A stretch of 64,000 nucleotides of DNA, taken from the NCBI GenBank assembly GCA_029219385.1, contig JAQXTH010000006.1:1-64000 (forward strand). The letters are read 5' to 3'. A program made the translations under genes and the position numbers. The notes under the pieces are model-generated. The model saw only the letters and a list, made by a program, of their open reading frames with translations, did not search any database and had not been told where the DNA came from. The DNA is from Prevotellaceae bacterium. Its GTDB lineage: Bacteria > Bacteroidota > Bacteroidia > Bacteroidales > Bacteroidaceae. Below, one piece after another: positions 47,827 through 56,039 of this stretch; positions within the stretch are counted from its first letter, which is position 1, and every line of letters starts with the position of its first letter.

Positions 47827-49815
47827 ATGTCTAACAAGGTAGTAAATAGTTTTTGTTTGTTTCTGCTGTTGCCGGTCTATGCTCTTTCTGTCTTTGGGCA
47901 GGTCGACACAACTTTGGCTCGAAAGCAGCTAAAGGAAGTGGTCGTGAAGAAAAGGCAGAGTGGAAACCTTCTTAAGTCTGCGACACCGCGACAGAATGTT
48001 TCTCACGATGAAATGGAGCAAATTGGCGCAATCAACGTGAGCGAGGCTATAAAACACATGGCTGGAGTGACCTTGCGCGACTATGGTGGCGCGGGTGGAA
48101 TGAAGACGGTGAGCATTCGTGGACTTGGGGCGCAATTCACTGCTGTCAATTATGACGGAGTGGCTGTGAGCGACATTCAAAACGGTCAGATTGATTTGCA
48201 AAGATACACTCTCAGCGGCATTGGCAACGTGTCGCTGCAAATAGGTGATGGAACCGATATTTTTTCGTCTGCGCGCAATGCGGCCCTCCCTTCCTTGATA
48301 GAAATCAATACGTCTTTACCGACCGACCAAAATCCACATCTTCTTGCCCAAACAACTATTGGCGCGTGGGGCTACACGGCTCCGTCTGTGAAGTTTGACA
48401 AATCTTTTGGAAAACTGTCACTCTCATTGGTGGCAGACTATGTTTATGCCGAAAACGACTATCCCTTTACGGTCTATAATGTTTCCGAGCGCATTCACAA
48501 GCGCCGCGTTCACTCTTTGATGAATCAAGGGCATGGCGAGGCAACGCTTGGTTATCGTTTCAACGACAGCCATTATCTCTCGTTGAAAGCATACTATTAT
48601 GACAACGACCGTCAATTGCCGGGCATAGTGAGATACTATACTTCTGAGAGCGAGCAAAACCTAAGGGAACGCAACGCTTTTTCGCAGTTGCAGTATAGGG
48701 GCAGACTGTCGCGCAAGGTGAGTCTCAAGAGCGCGGCCAAATGGAATTGGGCTTCGTCTGACTATAAGGATTTGCTCTATACAAATCGCATTATGGACGC
48801 TCGCTATTTCCAACGAGAGGGTTATCTCACAAATGCGTTGCTATGGTCTCCCTTGCGCGACATTTCTTTGTCGGCGGCATCTGACTATATTTATAATTCG
48901 CTCAACAGCCGTTCTAAGACATCGGTTAATCAGCGTCCTGTGCGCAACACGTTTCTCAATACTGTTTCTGCTCGCTGGAACCGCGACAATTTGTCGGCGA
49001 GTGTGAGGTTGCTTCACTCTGTCTACCTTAATGATACACACATTGGAGAAAGTGGGCGCAATTATCGTCGTTTTACTCCTTCGGCAGCATTGTCTTTCAA
49101 GCCCACGCGAGAAATAAATGTGAGAATGTCATGGAAGAAGATTTTCAGAATGCCATCGTTTAGCGACCTCTATTATTATCATTTGGGCACAAAAGATCTT
49201 AAACCGGAGCAAACCACGCAATATAATGTCGGTGTAACACTAAATCATCGCTTTTCACCGCGGTTTGAGGCAGAGGCTACGGTCGATGGCTATCTAAACA
49301 AGGTGAGAGACAAGATTGTCTCTGTTCCTGTCAATTTATTTGTGTGGCAGAATATCAACGCCGCCAAGGTGACGGTGAAAGGACTTGATTTCACTGCTGC
49401 GATGAGATATGCCGTCAATAGACATCACAGCGTTAAGCTTAGGGGTCACTATTCTTTCCAACAAGCAGTAGACCGTTCGAGTGTCGGCTCTGCGTCATAC
49501 GACAAGCAGATTGCTTATATGCCTCGCCATACTTTCAGCTTTGTTGCTACATGGGAAAATCCATGGGTTGGACTTTCTGTTGATGCCGATGGTCAAAGCC
49601 GACGTTGGGCAACCAATTCCCATGCTGTCGATACAGACATAAGCGGATATGCAGAGTTTGGCGCAACTCTGTTTCGCAAGTTTTCTCTCGGCAATCGACA
49701 AACTTTAAATGTGTCGTTCTCTCTTACCAATATCTTTAATAAGCAATACGAAGTAGTGGCCCACTATCCAATGCCAGGTCGCGGGTGGCGAACTTCACTT
49801 TCGTATTCTTTTTAG
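47827..49815 (+). CDS. btuB: TonB-dependent outer-membrane receptor, probably cobalamin (BtuB type)
   Basis: The 662-aa outer-membrane receptor has a signal peptide (about 1-25), a plug domain (about 35-160: LKEVVVKKR, NVSEAIKHMAGVTLRDYGG, VSIRGLGAQFTAVNYDGV) and a 22-strand barrel ending in an aromatic residue (LSYSF). It lacks the N-terminal carboxypeptidase-like domain of SusC proteins. Cobalamin as ligand is inferred from the neighbours: a cobalamin riboswitch, a BtuG-type lipoprotein, and BtuF and BtuC homologues follow on the same strand. No B12 box lies upstream of this gene itself, so its own control is not shown. Confidence 0.82.
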   Translation: MSNKVVNSFCLFLLLPVYALSVFGQVDTTLARKQLKEVVVKKRQSGNLLKSATPRQNVSHDEMEQIGAINVSEAIKHMAGVTLRDYGGAGGMKTVSIRGLGAQFTAVNYDGVAVSDIQNGQIDLQRYTLSGIGNVSLQIGDGTDIFSSARNAALPSLIEINTSLPTDQNPHLLAQTTIGAWGYTAPSVKFDKSFGKLSLSLVADYVYAENDYPFTVYNVSERIHKRRVHSLMNQGHGEATLGYRFNDSHYLSLKAYYYDNDRQLPGIVRYYTSESEQNLRERNAFSQLQYRGRLSRKVSLKSAAKWNWASSDYKDLLYTNRIMDARYFQREGYLTNALLWSPLRDISLSAASDYIYNSLNSRSKTSVNQRPVRNTFLNTVSARWNRDNLSASVRLLHSVYLNDTHIGESGRNYRRFTPSAALSFKPTREINVRMSWKKIFRMPSFSDLYYYHLGTKDLKPEQTTQYNVGVTLNHRFSPRFEAEATVDGYLNKVRDKIVSVPVNLFVWQNINAAKVTVKGLDFTAAMRYAVNRHHSVKLRGHYSFQQAVDRSSVGSASYDKQIAYMPRHTFSFVATWENPWVGLSVDADGQSRRWATNSHAVDTDISGYAEFGATLFRKFSLGNRQTLNVSFSLTNIFNKQYEVVAHYPMPGRGWRTSLSYSF

Positions 49816-49929
49816 TTTAGGTGGAAATTTATATAACTCAACTTTAATGACATTAAAAGGATTTGTTTTGTTTTTAAGACGTAACGCAGAAAAATCGACT
49901 TATTTGTGTCTCTTTCAAAAATAAATACA

Positions 49930-49937
49930 TACTTTTG
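49930..49937 (+). promoter_or_regulatory. -7 box of the riboswitch-btuG promoter
   Basis: TACTTTTG matches TAnnTTTG exactly and lies 5 nt before the first paired base of the riboswitch; TTTG at 49903-49906 is a loosely spaced -33 candidate. The leader RNA would thus begin with the riboswitch. Confidence 0.6.
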
Positions 49938-49942
49938 CAGTC

Positions 49943-50114
49943 GCAAAGGTACTCCGTTGGGAGTTTAACAGGGAATTCGGTTAGAATCCGAAGCAGTACT
50001 CGCTGCTGTATGTTCCATTGTGTGAGGTGCATAGAAAGCCACTGACTGCAAGCACGGCTTGCAATGGTTGGGAAGGCGCACCGAGCGGGACGAGCCAGAA
50101 GACCTGCCTTTTGC
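49943..50114 (+). ncRNA. cobalamin (AdoCbl) riboswitch
   Basis: The conserved elements occur in order: GGGAATTCGG (49971) with the AATCCG stretch that follows, the GCAGTACTCGCTGCTG hairpin, GCCACTG at 50038, and the B12 box AGCCAGAAGACCTGCC (50093-50108). Stem P1 pairs GCAAAGG (49943-49949) with CCTTTTGC (50107-50114). It controls the downstream btuG-btuF-btuC genes; a further hairpin nearer the ATG (50212-50236) may be the expression platform. It lies between the receptor gene and btuG. Confidence 0.95.
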
Positions 50115-50211
50115 CTCGACAATTTTGAAGTCTGCGAGTGTCGGACGGATAAAAACAAATGCTTGTAAAGCAAGTCGCGCTTTCGTCAACGGTGGGGACG
50201 GAAGAGTTTCT

Positions 50212-50236
50212 CGTGTGTTTTAACAAAAAACACGCG
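50212..50236 (+). promoter_or_regulatory. hairpin, possible riboswitch expression platform
   Basis: CGTGTGTTTT pairs with AAAAAACACGCG around a 3-nt loop, about 60 nt before the btuG ATG. There is no following T run, so translation control is more likely than termination. This is inference. Confidence 0.4.
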
Positions 50237-50298
50237 GGCGACGTGGTATGATTATATACATAATGTAATAACGTAATATTATCAAAAACAAAAACATC

Positions 50299-51381
50299 AT
50301 GAAAAATCTTTGGAAATTTGCGCTGCTCTTTGCCGGCGCACTCACTTTCACCGCTTGTAGCGACGAAGACAAAAATCCCAATCCTGACCCTGACCCCGTT
50401 GTGACAGTCACCGGTGTCTATGTACTCAGCGAAGGCAATTATAACAACAACATTGCCGGAGACCTTACACTTTATAATCCCGAGACAAAAGAAGTCTCAA
50501 ACGGTTTGTTCAAATCAGTGAACGAACGTGCATTGAGTGGCACGTCAAACGACGGTGTTGTCTATGGCTCTAAACTTTATATTGCCAACACCGATGAGAA
50601 TATCATAGAAGTGTGTGACGCAAAAACAGCTCGTTCCATCGGAAAAATCAATCTTAATGGTGCACGTTGCATTGAGCCTTACGACGGCAAAATCTATGTC
50701 ACCTCATTTACCGGCGCAAAGGTGGCTAAGATAGACACCACGTCGCTTGCTGTTGAGGCAACGGCAGAGGTTGGTGACAATCCCGAGGGGCTCGTCATTG
50801 CCAACAACAAACTCTATGTGGCTAATTCCGGTTACGGCATGGGTAACACGGTTACAAAAATCAATCTCGCTAATTTTGAGGTTGAGGCAACCCTCACCGT
50901 TCCTACCAATCCTGTAGACTTGTTTGCCGAAGGAAATGAACTTTTCTTGCTTTCATCGGGCAAATACAAGGCAGACTATAGCGGCTATGAAGAAAATCCT
51001 GCCATCTATGCGATGACTGCCGATGGAGTTACAACCAAGATCTGCGATGCTACCATTGCTGCTATCGGAGGTGGAAAAATCTATCTTGTCGACAACAATT
51101 ATTATTCCACCACCGGCATTGGCTATCAGGTTTATGACATTGCCACAAAGCAGGTTGGTGCCTGGGAACTTGAAGAAAAACCGTTCTCGCCCTATGCCAT
51201 AGGCGTTAATCCCTCAAACGGTGATATATATGTCACATCACACAATTCTATTGATTATGGAACCGGCGTTCTTTATCCTGATTATAGTGGCAACGGCTAT
51301 ACCTTGCGTTTCGATAAAGACAACAAGAAACTCGATCGCTTCAATATTGGAGTGAATGCCGGCACTGTAATATTTTTCTAA
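50299..51381 (+). CDS. btuG: BtuG-type cobalamin-binding surface lipoprotein (DUF5074, beta-propeller)
   Basis: The 360-aa lipoprotein has a signal peptide with lipobox TFTAC (Cys about 20), an acidic Asp/Pro/Asn linker and a seven-bladed YncE-like propeller (repeats such as GKIYVTSFTGAKVAKID and NKLYVANSGYGMG). Bacteroides BtuG, of the same DUF5074 family, is a surface lipoprotein that binds B12 very tightly and hands it to BtuB. The cobalamin riboswitch directly upstream and btuF/btuC downstream support the same role here. The btuF gene starts 22 nt after its stop. Confidence 0.9.
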   Translation: MKNLWKFALLFAGALTFTACSDEDKNPNPDPDPVVTVTGVYVLSEGNYNNNIAGDLTLYNPETKEVSNGLFKSVNERALSGTSNDGVVYGSKLYIANTDENIIEVCDAKTARSIGKINLNGARCIEPYDGKIYVTSFTGAKVAKIDTTSLAVEATAEVGDNPEGLVIANNKLYVANSGYGMGNTVTKINLANFEVEATLTVPTNPVDLFAEGNELFLLSSGKYKADYSGYEENPAIYAMTADGVTTKICDATIAAIGGGKIYLVDNNYYSTTGIGYQVYDIATKQVGAWELEEKPFSPYAIGVNPSNGDIYVTSHNSIDYGTGVLYPDYSGNGYTLRFDKDNKKLDRFNIGVNAGTVIFF

Positions 51382-51403
51382 AAACTCTTGATTGCCTATA
51401 AAG

Positions 51404-52534
51404 ATGTTACTGAGACTGACACATATTGCTTTTGTTGCGGTGTTGCTTGCTGCCCTTGTTTCGTGTGAAAACAATTCTGCGATAAAACGCAAGGGTGGCG
51501 ATACGCTCGACATACAATATTCCCGATTGCTCACCATTGAGCGTTGCGAGGGTTATAAACTCGTGACGGTGGCCGATCCCTGGAAAGAAAACGCTGTGCT
51601 TCATCGCTATGCTCTTGTCGAAAGAAATAGCGCAATTCCATCGGGACTTGACGCAGATGTCACGGTTTTGAGAGTGCCGCTCAAAAAAATATGTGTCAGC
51701 ACCTCGGTGCATGTGAATGTCTTCAAACAACTCAATGCGCTTGAGAATGTTGCTTCTGTCTGCGACACGGAATATATATTGGATAGTCTCGTGCTCGCTC
51801 GTGTGAAAAATGGCATTATTGGCAATGCGGGCAGCAGCATGAACCCCAACATAGAACAAATAATTGCCTTCGATACCGATGCTTTGCTCATGTCTCCTTT
51901 CAAGGGTACGAGTTATGGCTTGCTCGAGAAAACGGGCTTGCCTATCGTGGAGTGTGCTGACTATATGGAGACATCGGCGCTGGGCAGGGCCGAATGGATA
52001 AAGTTTTATGGTATGCTTGTGGGCAAAGAAAGCCAATCCATCGAGTATTTTAATGGAGTGAGAGACCGTTATCTGAAACTCAAGACTGCTGCTGCAAAGG
52101 CTGCCCAACGGCCACGTTTGCTTGTCGATATGCTCAATGGCTCTACTTGGTTTCAGCCCGGTGGCAACAGCATCTATGGGGCGATGTTCAGAGATGCGGC
52201 GGCCGACTATTCCATGGGGTGCAAAGATGTGAGTGGCACTCAGGCCTTGTCGCTGGAAAGCGTGATGAAGCAATCGCTCGATGCCGACGTGTGGCTTATC
52301 AAATATGGTCGCACACAAGACTATACCTATCATTCGCTGGCAGGGCAAAACAAGGCTTACACTCGCTTTAAGGCATATAAGACACACAAAATATTTGCTT
52401 GCAACACATTCAAGACTGCCTATTACGATGAGGTTCCATTTCGTCCCGACCTTTTGTTGGCCGATCTTGTAGAGATATTCCACCCCGGCCTGCTGCCCAA
52501 TCATAAACTCAACTATTATTTACCACTCGATTGA
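51404..52534 (+). CDS. btuF: BtuF-like cobalamin ABC transporter substrate-binding lipoprotein
   Basis: The 376-aa protein has a lipoprotein signal (ALVSC, Cys about 21) and a class III periplasmic-binding fold of the FecB/BtuF group: VTVADPWKE, ERNSAIPSG, the hinge SSMNPNIEQIIAFDTDALLMSP and C-terminal EVPFRPDLLLADLVEIFHP. It should carry cobalamin, or a related corrinoid, from BtuB to the inner-membrane permease. The ATG at 51404 is preferred over the in-frame TTG at 51392, because it gives a normal signal peptide. The permease gene follows at once (12 nt after the stop). Confidence 0.88.
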   Translation: MLLRLTHIAFVAVLLAALVSCENNSAIKRKGGDTLDIQYSRLLTIERCEGYKLVTVADPWKENAVLHRYALVERNSAIPSGLDADVTVLRVPLKKICVSTSVHVNVFKQLNALENVASVCDTEYILDSLVLARVKNGIIGNAGSSMNPNIEQIIAFDTDALLMSPFKGTSYGLLEKTGLPIVECADYMETSALGRAEWIKFYGMLVGKESQSIEYFNGVRDRYLKLKTAAAKAAQRPRLLVDMLNGSTWFQPGGNSIYGAMFRDAAADYSMGCKDVSGTQALSLESVMKQSLDADVWLIKYGRTQDYTYHSLAGQNKAYTRFKAYKTHKIFACNTFKTAYYDEVPFRPDLLLADLVEIFHPGLLPNHKLNYYLPLD

Positions 52535-52545
52535 CTAAAAACACC

Positions 52546-53553
52546 ATGAGACAGACTTCTTTGCTGATTACCGTTTCTCTCTTTTTGTTGTTTATTCTTG
52601 TTTTCCTAAACTTATTTAGCGGTTCGGTGTCTTTTTCGATGGCCGATGTCGTGGCTGCCCTTACGGGTGGTGAAACGAGCGACACGGTGAGGTTTATCGT
52701 TGTGGAGTCGCGTCTGCCCCAGGCGGTCACGGCAATGTTGAGTGGGGCGGCATTGGCCGTGAGCGGACTGATGATGCAGACCGTGTTTCAAAATCCGTTG
52801 GCAGACCCCTCGATTTTGGGTGTCAACAGTGGGGCGAGCCTTGGTGTGGCTGTTGTGATGTTGCTTTTGGGAGGTAGTGTGTTAACCGCCGGCAGTGTGG
52901 CCGGTGGTTTTTTGCTTATTGTGCTGGCGGCTTTTTCCGGGGCGTTGCTCATAATAGTTTTGTTGTTGGTGTTTGCCAATCATGTGAGGAGCAACACCAC
53001 GTTGCTGATTGTCGGCATAATGGTGAGTTATGTCACCTCGTCGGCCATTTCGTTGCTCAACTACTATGCCACCGAACAAGGGGTGCACAGTTATGTGATG
53101 TGGGGCTTAGGCAATTTTGGGGGTGTAAATCTCAAGGTGCTTCCATATTTCTCTGTTGTTGTGGTGGGTTGCATAGTGTTGGGTGTTTCGCTTATAAAAC
53201 CGTTGAATGCCCTTTTGCTCGGCAATCGTTATGCTGAAAATCTTGGTGTTGACGTAAGGCGCACTCGCTCGTTGATGTTGTTTGTAACCGGCATGGTTTC
53301 GGCTGTTGTCACGGCGTTTTGCGGTCCGGTTTCGTTTGTGGGACTTGCCGTGCCTCATATTGCACGTTTGTTGAGTCGGTCGGCCAATCATCTTGTTCTT
53401 GTGCCGCTCACATTGTTGATTGGTGCCGATTTGGGCTTGGCTTGCAACCGCATTTGCTCTTTGCCGTCAGATGGCACTCTGATTCCTCTCAACGTGATAA
53501 CACCCTTGTTTGGAGTGCCGGTGATACTCTATGTCTTGTTGCGGCGCAGATAG
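52546..53553 (+). CDS. btuC: BtuC-like FecCD-family ABC permease
   Basis: The 335-aa inner-membrane protein has about ten hydrophobic segments and the FecCD/BtuC signatures ESRLPQAVTAMLSGAALAVSG and QTVFQNPLADPSILGVNSGAS near the N terminus, plus GPVSFVGLAVPHIAR in the second half that contacts the ATPase. It pairs with BtuF for corrinoid uptake. The ATG at 52546 is used; the TTG overlapping the btuF stop (52531) is also in frame. No gene for the ATPase partner follows within the window: the next gene is unrelated. Confidence 0.93.
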   Translation: MRQTSLLITVSLFLLFILVFLNLFSGSVSFSMADVVAALTGGETSDTVRFIVVESRLPQAVTAMLSGAALAVSGLMMQTVFQNPLADPSILGVNSGASLGVAVVMLLLGGSVLTAGSVAGGFLLIVLAAFSGALLIIVLLLVFANHVRSNTTLLIVGIMVSYVTSSAISLLNYYATEQGVHSYVMWGLGNFGGVNLKVLPYFSVVVVGCIVLGVSLIKPLNALLLGNRYAENLGVDVRRTRSLMLFVTGMVSAVVTAFCGPVSFVGLAVPHIARLLSRSANHLVLVPLTLLIGADLGLACNRICSLPSDGTLIPLNVITPLFGVPVILYVLLRRR

Positions 53554-53638
53554 GCCGAAACAGACAACAACGGTCGACTTTTTGCTGCTGAAAGATAGAA
53601 AATTGTATTAAAATTTCATTCAATCAAATAAAAAAGAT

Positions 53639-53646
53639 TATCTTTG
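53639..53646 (+). promoter_or_regulatory. distal -7 box (duplicated promoter) before the nucleotidyltransferase gene
   Basis: TATCTTTG matches TAnnTTTG, with TTTC 21 nt upstream (53614-53617). It is the first of two copies of a repeated segment; the second is at 53720-53727. Confidence 0.55.
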
Positions 53647-53677
53647 CGACAGAGACGCGAAAATAGGCTGCATCTCG

Positions 53678-53706
53678 GCAGAGAAATCGGTAAACCGTTT
53701 CTCTGC
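53678..53706 (+). promoter_or_regulatory. leader hairpin between the duplicated promoters
   Basis: GCAGAGAAA pairs with TTTCTCTGC, and CGGT with ACCG inside it (one bulged base), giving a 13-bp stem with an AA loop. It has no T run, so it is not a simple terminator; attenuation or RNA stability are possible roles. Confidence 0.5.
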
Positions 53707-53719
53707 GCTCGATTTGCAC

Positions 53720-53727
53720 TATCTTTG
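53720..53727 (+). promoter_or_regulatory. proximal -7 box before the nucleotidyltransferase gene
   Basis: TATCTTTG matches TAnnTTTG; TTTC at 53698-53701 is a possible -33 element 18 nt upstream. Lies 68 nt before the ATG. Confidence 0.55.
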
Positions 53728-53795
53728 CGAACAAAGACGCGAAAATAGGCTTATGCCGACATAGACGGATAATTATCTTAAAACATATAAATATT

Positions 53796-54710
53796 ATGAA
53801 ACCAACACTTTTTCTTCTCGCAGCAGGAATGGGCAGTCGATATGGTGGTCTCAAACAGTTAGACACCCTCGGCCCTCATGGTGAAACCATCATGGACTAT
53901 TCTATCTATGATGCAATCAAGGCCGGATTTGGCAAAATAGTATGGGTAATTCGCAAGGATTTTGAGGAGCAGTTCCGCAAACAGGTGCTTGCCAAGTATG
54001 AAGGTCATGTTCCCTGTGAACTTTGTTTTCAGGCTCTCGACGCACTGCCCGAGGGCTTTACCGTGCCCGAAGGACGCCAAAAACCCTGGGGAACCAATCA
54101 TGCTGTGATGATGGGCAAGGATGTTGTTAAAGAACCGTTTGCTGTGCTCAACTGCGACGACTTCTACGACAGAGATGCTTTTATGGTTTTGGGAAAATTC
54201 CTCAGCGAATTGCCCGAGGGTAGCACCGGCAAATATGCCATGGTGGGTTTCCGTGTAGACAACACTTTGAGCGACAGTGGAACAGTGAGCCGTGGTATTT
54301 GCGAATACGACCCTGCAACACACCACCTCACCTCGGTTGTGGAACGCACCAAAATTGAACGCCACGATGGCATCGTGCAATATCTTGATGAAGAGGGCAA
54401 CTGGGTAAGCATTCCCGACACCACTCCTGTCAGCATGAATTTCTGGGGTTTCACTCCCGACTATTTCCAACACAGCGAGGAATATTTCAAGGTTTTCCTT
54501 TCCGATCCCAAAAATCAGGAAAATCTCAAGAGCGAATTTTTCATTCCTCTTATGGTTGACCACCTCATCAAAACCGGCAAGGCAACTTGTGAAGTGCTCG
54601 ACACCACTTCAAAGTGGTTTGGCGTGACATATCCCGAAGACCGTCCGGGCGTGGTTGAGAAATTTGCCAAACTTGCCGAGATTGGTCAATATCCCGAAAA
54701 GATGTTCTAA
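53796..54710 (+). CDS. sugar-phosphate nucleotidyltransferase
   Basis: The 304-aa cytoplasmic enzyme has the nucleotide-binding signature LAAGMGSRYGGLKQ (about 8-21) and the metal-binding Asp in VLNCDDFYD, within a Rossmann-like NTP_transferase domain over most of its length. It makes an NDP-sugar from a sugar phosphate; UDP-GlcNAc-type chemistry is plausible for this subgroup but the sugar and nucleotide cannot be assigned. It is transcribed alone from the duplicated promoter region and ends at a terminator; the downstream neighbours manA and manC also serve nucleotide-sugar supply but run on the other strand. Confidence 0.85.
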   Translation: MKPTLFLLAAGMGSRYGGLKQLDTLGPHGETIMDYSIYDAIKAGFGKIVWVIRKDFEEQFRKQVLAKYEGHVPCELCFQALDALPEGFTVPEGRQKPWGTNHAVMMGKDVVKEPFAVLNCDDFYDRDAFMVLGKFLSELPEGSTGKYAMVGFRVDNTLSDSGTVSRGICEYDPATHHLTSVVERTKIERHDGIVQYLDEEGNWVSIPDTTPVSMNFWGFTPDYFQHSEEYFKVFLSDPKNQENLKSEFFIPLMVDHLIKTGKATCEVLDTTSKWFGVTYPEDRPGVVEKFAKLAEIGQYPEKMF

Positions 54711-54729
54711 TTTTTTTTCATGTAATTAT

Positions 54730-54770
54730 AAGGGTCTGTTGCTCCTATAGGGGTGGCAGGCCCTTTTTTT
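54730..54770 (+). terminator. intrinsic terminator after the nucleotidyltransferase gene
   Basis: AAGGGTCTG pairs with CAGGCCCTT (one G-U pair) across an 18-nt loop, followed by a T run. Confidence 0.7.
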
Positions 54771-54792
54771 GGGGAAAAATGTCGCAGAATTT

Positions 54793-54888
54793 TATAGTTC
54801 TCTAACTTAGCGAACTAAAGCACCCTAAGTTAGCGTGCTATAACACCTTAAACTAAGAAACTATAGCACCCTAATTTAGGGAACTATA
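54793..54888. repeat. 96-bp intergenic element of four 23-bp palindromic units, copy 2
   Basis: After TATA at 54793-54796 the 23-bp units are 54797-54819, 54820-54842, 54843-54865 and 54866-54888. It matches the copy at 32810-32905 in length, unit order and orientation with only about eight differences. Its ends TATAGTTC and GAACTATA are perfect 8-bp inverted repeats. Confidence 0.9.
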
Positions 54889-54898
54889 ATTCTCTTTT

Positions 54899-54928
54899 AA
54901 AAAAACGACCAAAAGGTCGTTTTTTTGG
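54899..54928. terminator. intrinsic terminator after manA
   Basis: AAAAAAACGACC pairs with GGTCGTTTTTTT around a 4-nt A loop, symmetric on both strands; 26 nt past the manA stop on the minus strand. Confidence 0.85.
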
Positions 54929-54953
54929 GGTGTATGCTCTTGGAAGAAAGGGA

Positions 54954-56015
54954 TTATCTGCTTGTGAGATGAAAGAAGCGGTTAATTTTGTTGGCAATGC
55001 TCGTGTCAAGATTGTCGATAAATGTTTCTAAAATCTTTACTTTGCCATCAATGGGCACAATGTCGTAGTCAGCAAGTTCTGCAGGAATGAGACAACTGTT
55101 TCCCTCTCTTAAAGTGGTGGGGGTAGGATTGTTGCCCATGCGCGGTTTTATGGTGCAAGTGCCACTCAGACACACAGTGATGACAAACGAGTCATATTTT
55201 ATCATGTTGCGGTGAAAAGACTTCTCCACGTCTATCACCCTGATGTTGAAAAACGGGCTTTTTATCACCGGTACAGCCTTTTGTGTCTTTTCCATATAGT
55301 GCACACGATAATCATCGAGCACTTCATAGTCGATAGCTTCTTTTGCCTTGTCTATGTGCAATTCTCTTGGCTCTCCATTGATGTCTTTGCGGTTATAGTC
55401 AAAAATGCGATAGGTGAGGTCGCTGCTTTGCTGCACTTCAACCAACAGAATGCCGCCACAAATGGCATGCACCCTGCCCGACGGAATATAAAACACATCG
55501 CCCGTTTTCACTTCGTGGCGTGCCAAAACATCGCAAATGCTGCCGTCTTTGGTGCGGCAGGCAAACTCGTAGGGGGTGATATGCTCTTTGAAGCCCACAA
55601 AGAGGCTTGCGCCTGGTTCGGCATCAATTACATACCACATTTCGGTCTTGCCCCTTTTTCCGTGATGTTTCATGGCCATTTCATCGTTGGGATGCACCTG
55701 TATGCTGAGGTCGTGGCGTGCGTCGATAAATTTCACCAACAAGGGCATTTCCCGCCCATACTTCTCAACCACGGATTTGCCAAGTATGCGTTCTCCGAAT
55801 TGTTCGATGATTTCAGTGATTTTTGTTCCCCTATATTGGCCGTTGCTTATAATGCCGGGTCGTTCGTCAATGGCACTCACTTCCCAACTTTCGCCAATGG
55901 GTCGTTTGTCATCTTCGAGACCTTTCCATGCTTTGAGGCGCGACCCGCCCCAAACCACTTCTTTCATGTTGGGTTCAAACAAGAGGGGGTATAGTGTTAT
56001 GTCTTTTGTTTCCAT
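54954..56015 (-). CDS. manA: mannose-6-phosphate isomerase (class I)
   Basis: The 353-aa zinc enzyme interconverts fructose-6-phosphate and mannose-6-phosphate. The zinc and catalytic motifs are visible: EVVWGGSRLKAW near the N terminus, LSIQVHPND (about 100-108), the EMWYVID segment and PSGRVHAICGGILLVEVQQ. It follows manC after 24 nt, so both steps feed GDP-mannose. Phosphomannomutase (manB) is not in the window. Confidence 0.94.
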   Translation of the reverse strand: METKDITLYPLLFEPNMKEVVWGGSRLKAWKGLEDDKRPIGESWEVSAIDERPGIISNGQYRGTKITEIIEQFGERILGKSVVEKYGREMPLLVKFIDARHDLSIQVHPNDEMAMKHHGKRGKTEMWYVIDAEPGASLFVGFKEHITPYEFACRTKDGSICDVLARHEVKTGDVFYIPSGRVHAICGGILLVEVQQSSDLTYRIFDYNRKDINGEPRELHIDKAKEAIDYEVLDDYRVHYMEKTQKAVPVIKSPFFNIRVIDVEKSFHRNMIKYDSFVITVCLSGTCTIKPRMGNNPTPTTLREGNSCLIPAELADYDIVPIDGKVKILETFIDNLDTSIANKINRFFHLTSR

Positions 56016-56039
56016 CTGAGAGGTGGAGTGTGGATTGCC

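Larger units (their letters stand above)
53641..53751. repeat. direct repeat of the promoter segment, about 81-82 bp apart
   Basis: TCTTTGCGA at 53641-53649 recurs at 53722-53730, and GACGCGAAAATAGGCT at 53654-53669 recurs at 53736-53751. Between the copies a strong hairpin occupies 53678-53706. The layout suggests a duplicated promoter with a leader hairpin. Confidence 0.8.

Noticed and set aside
51407..52504. 365-aa open frame antisense to btuF
   Set aside because: btuF matches a real family on the other strand; the long antisense frame arises from codon use and has no family signature.
53859..54563. 234-aa frame opposite the nucleotidyltransferase gene
   Set aside because: Shadow of a clear NTP_transferase gene.
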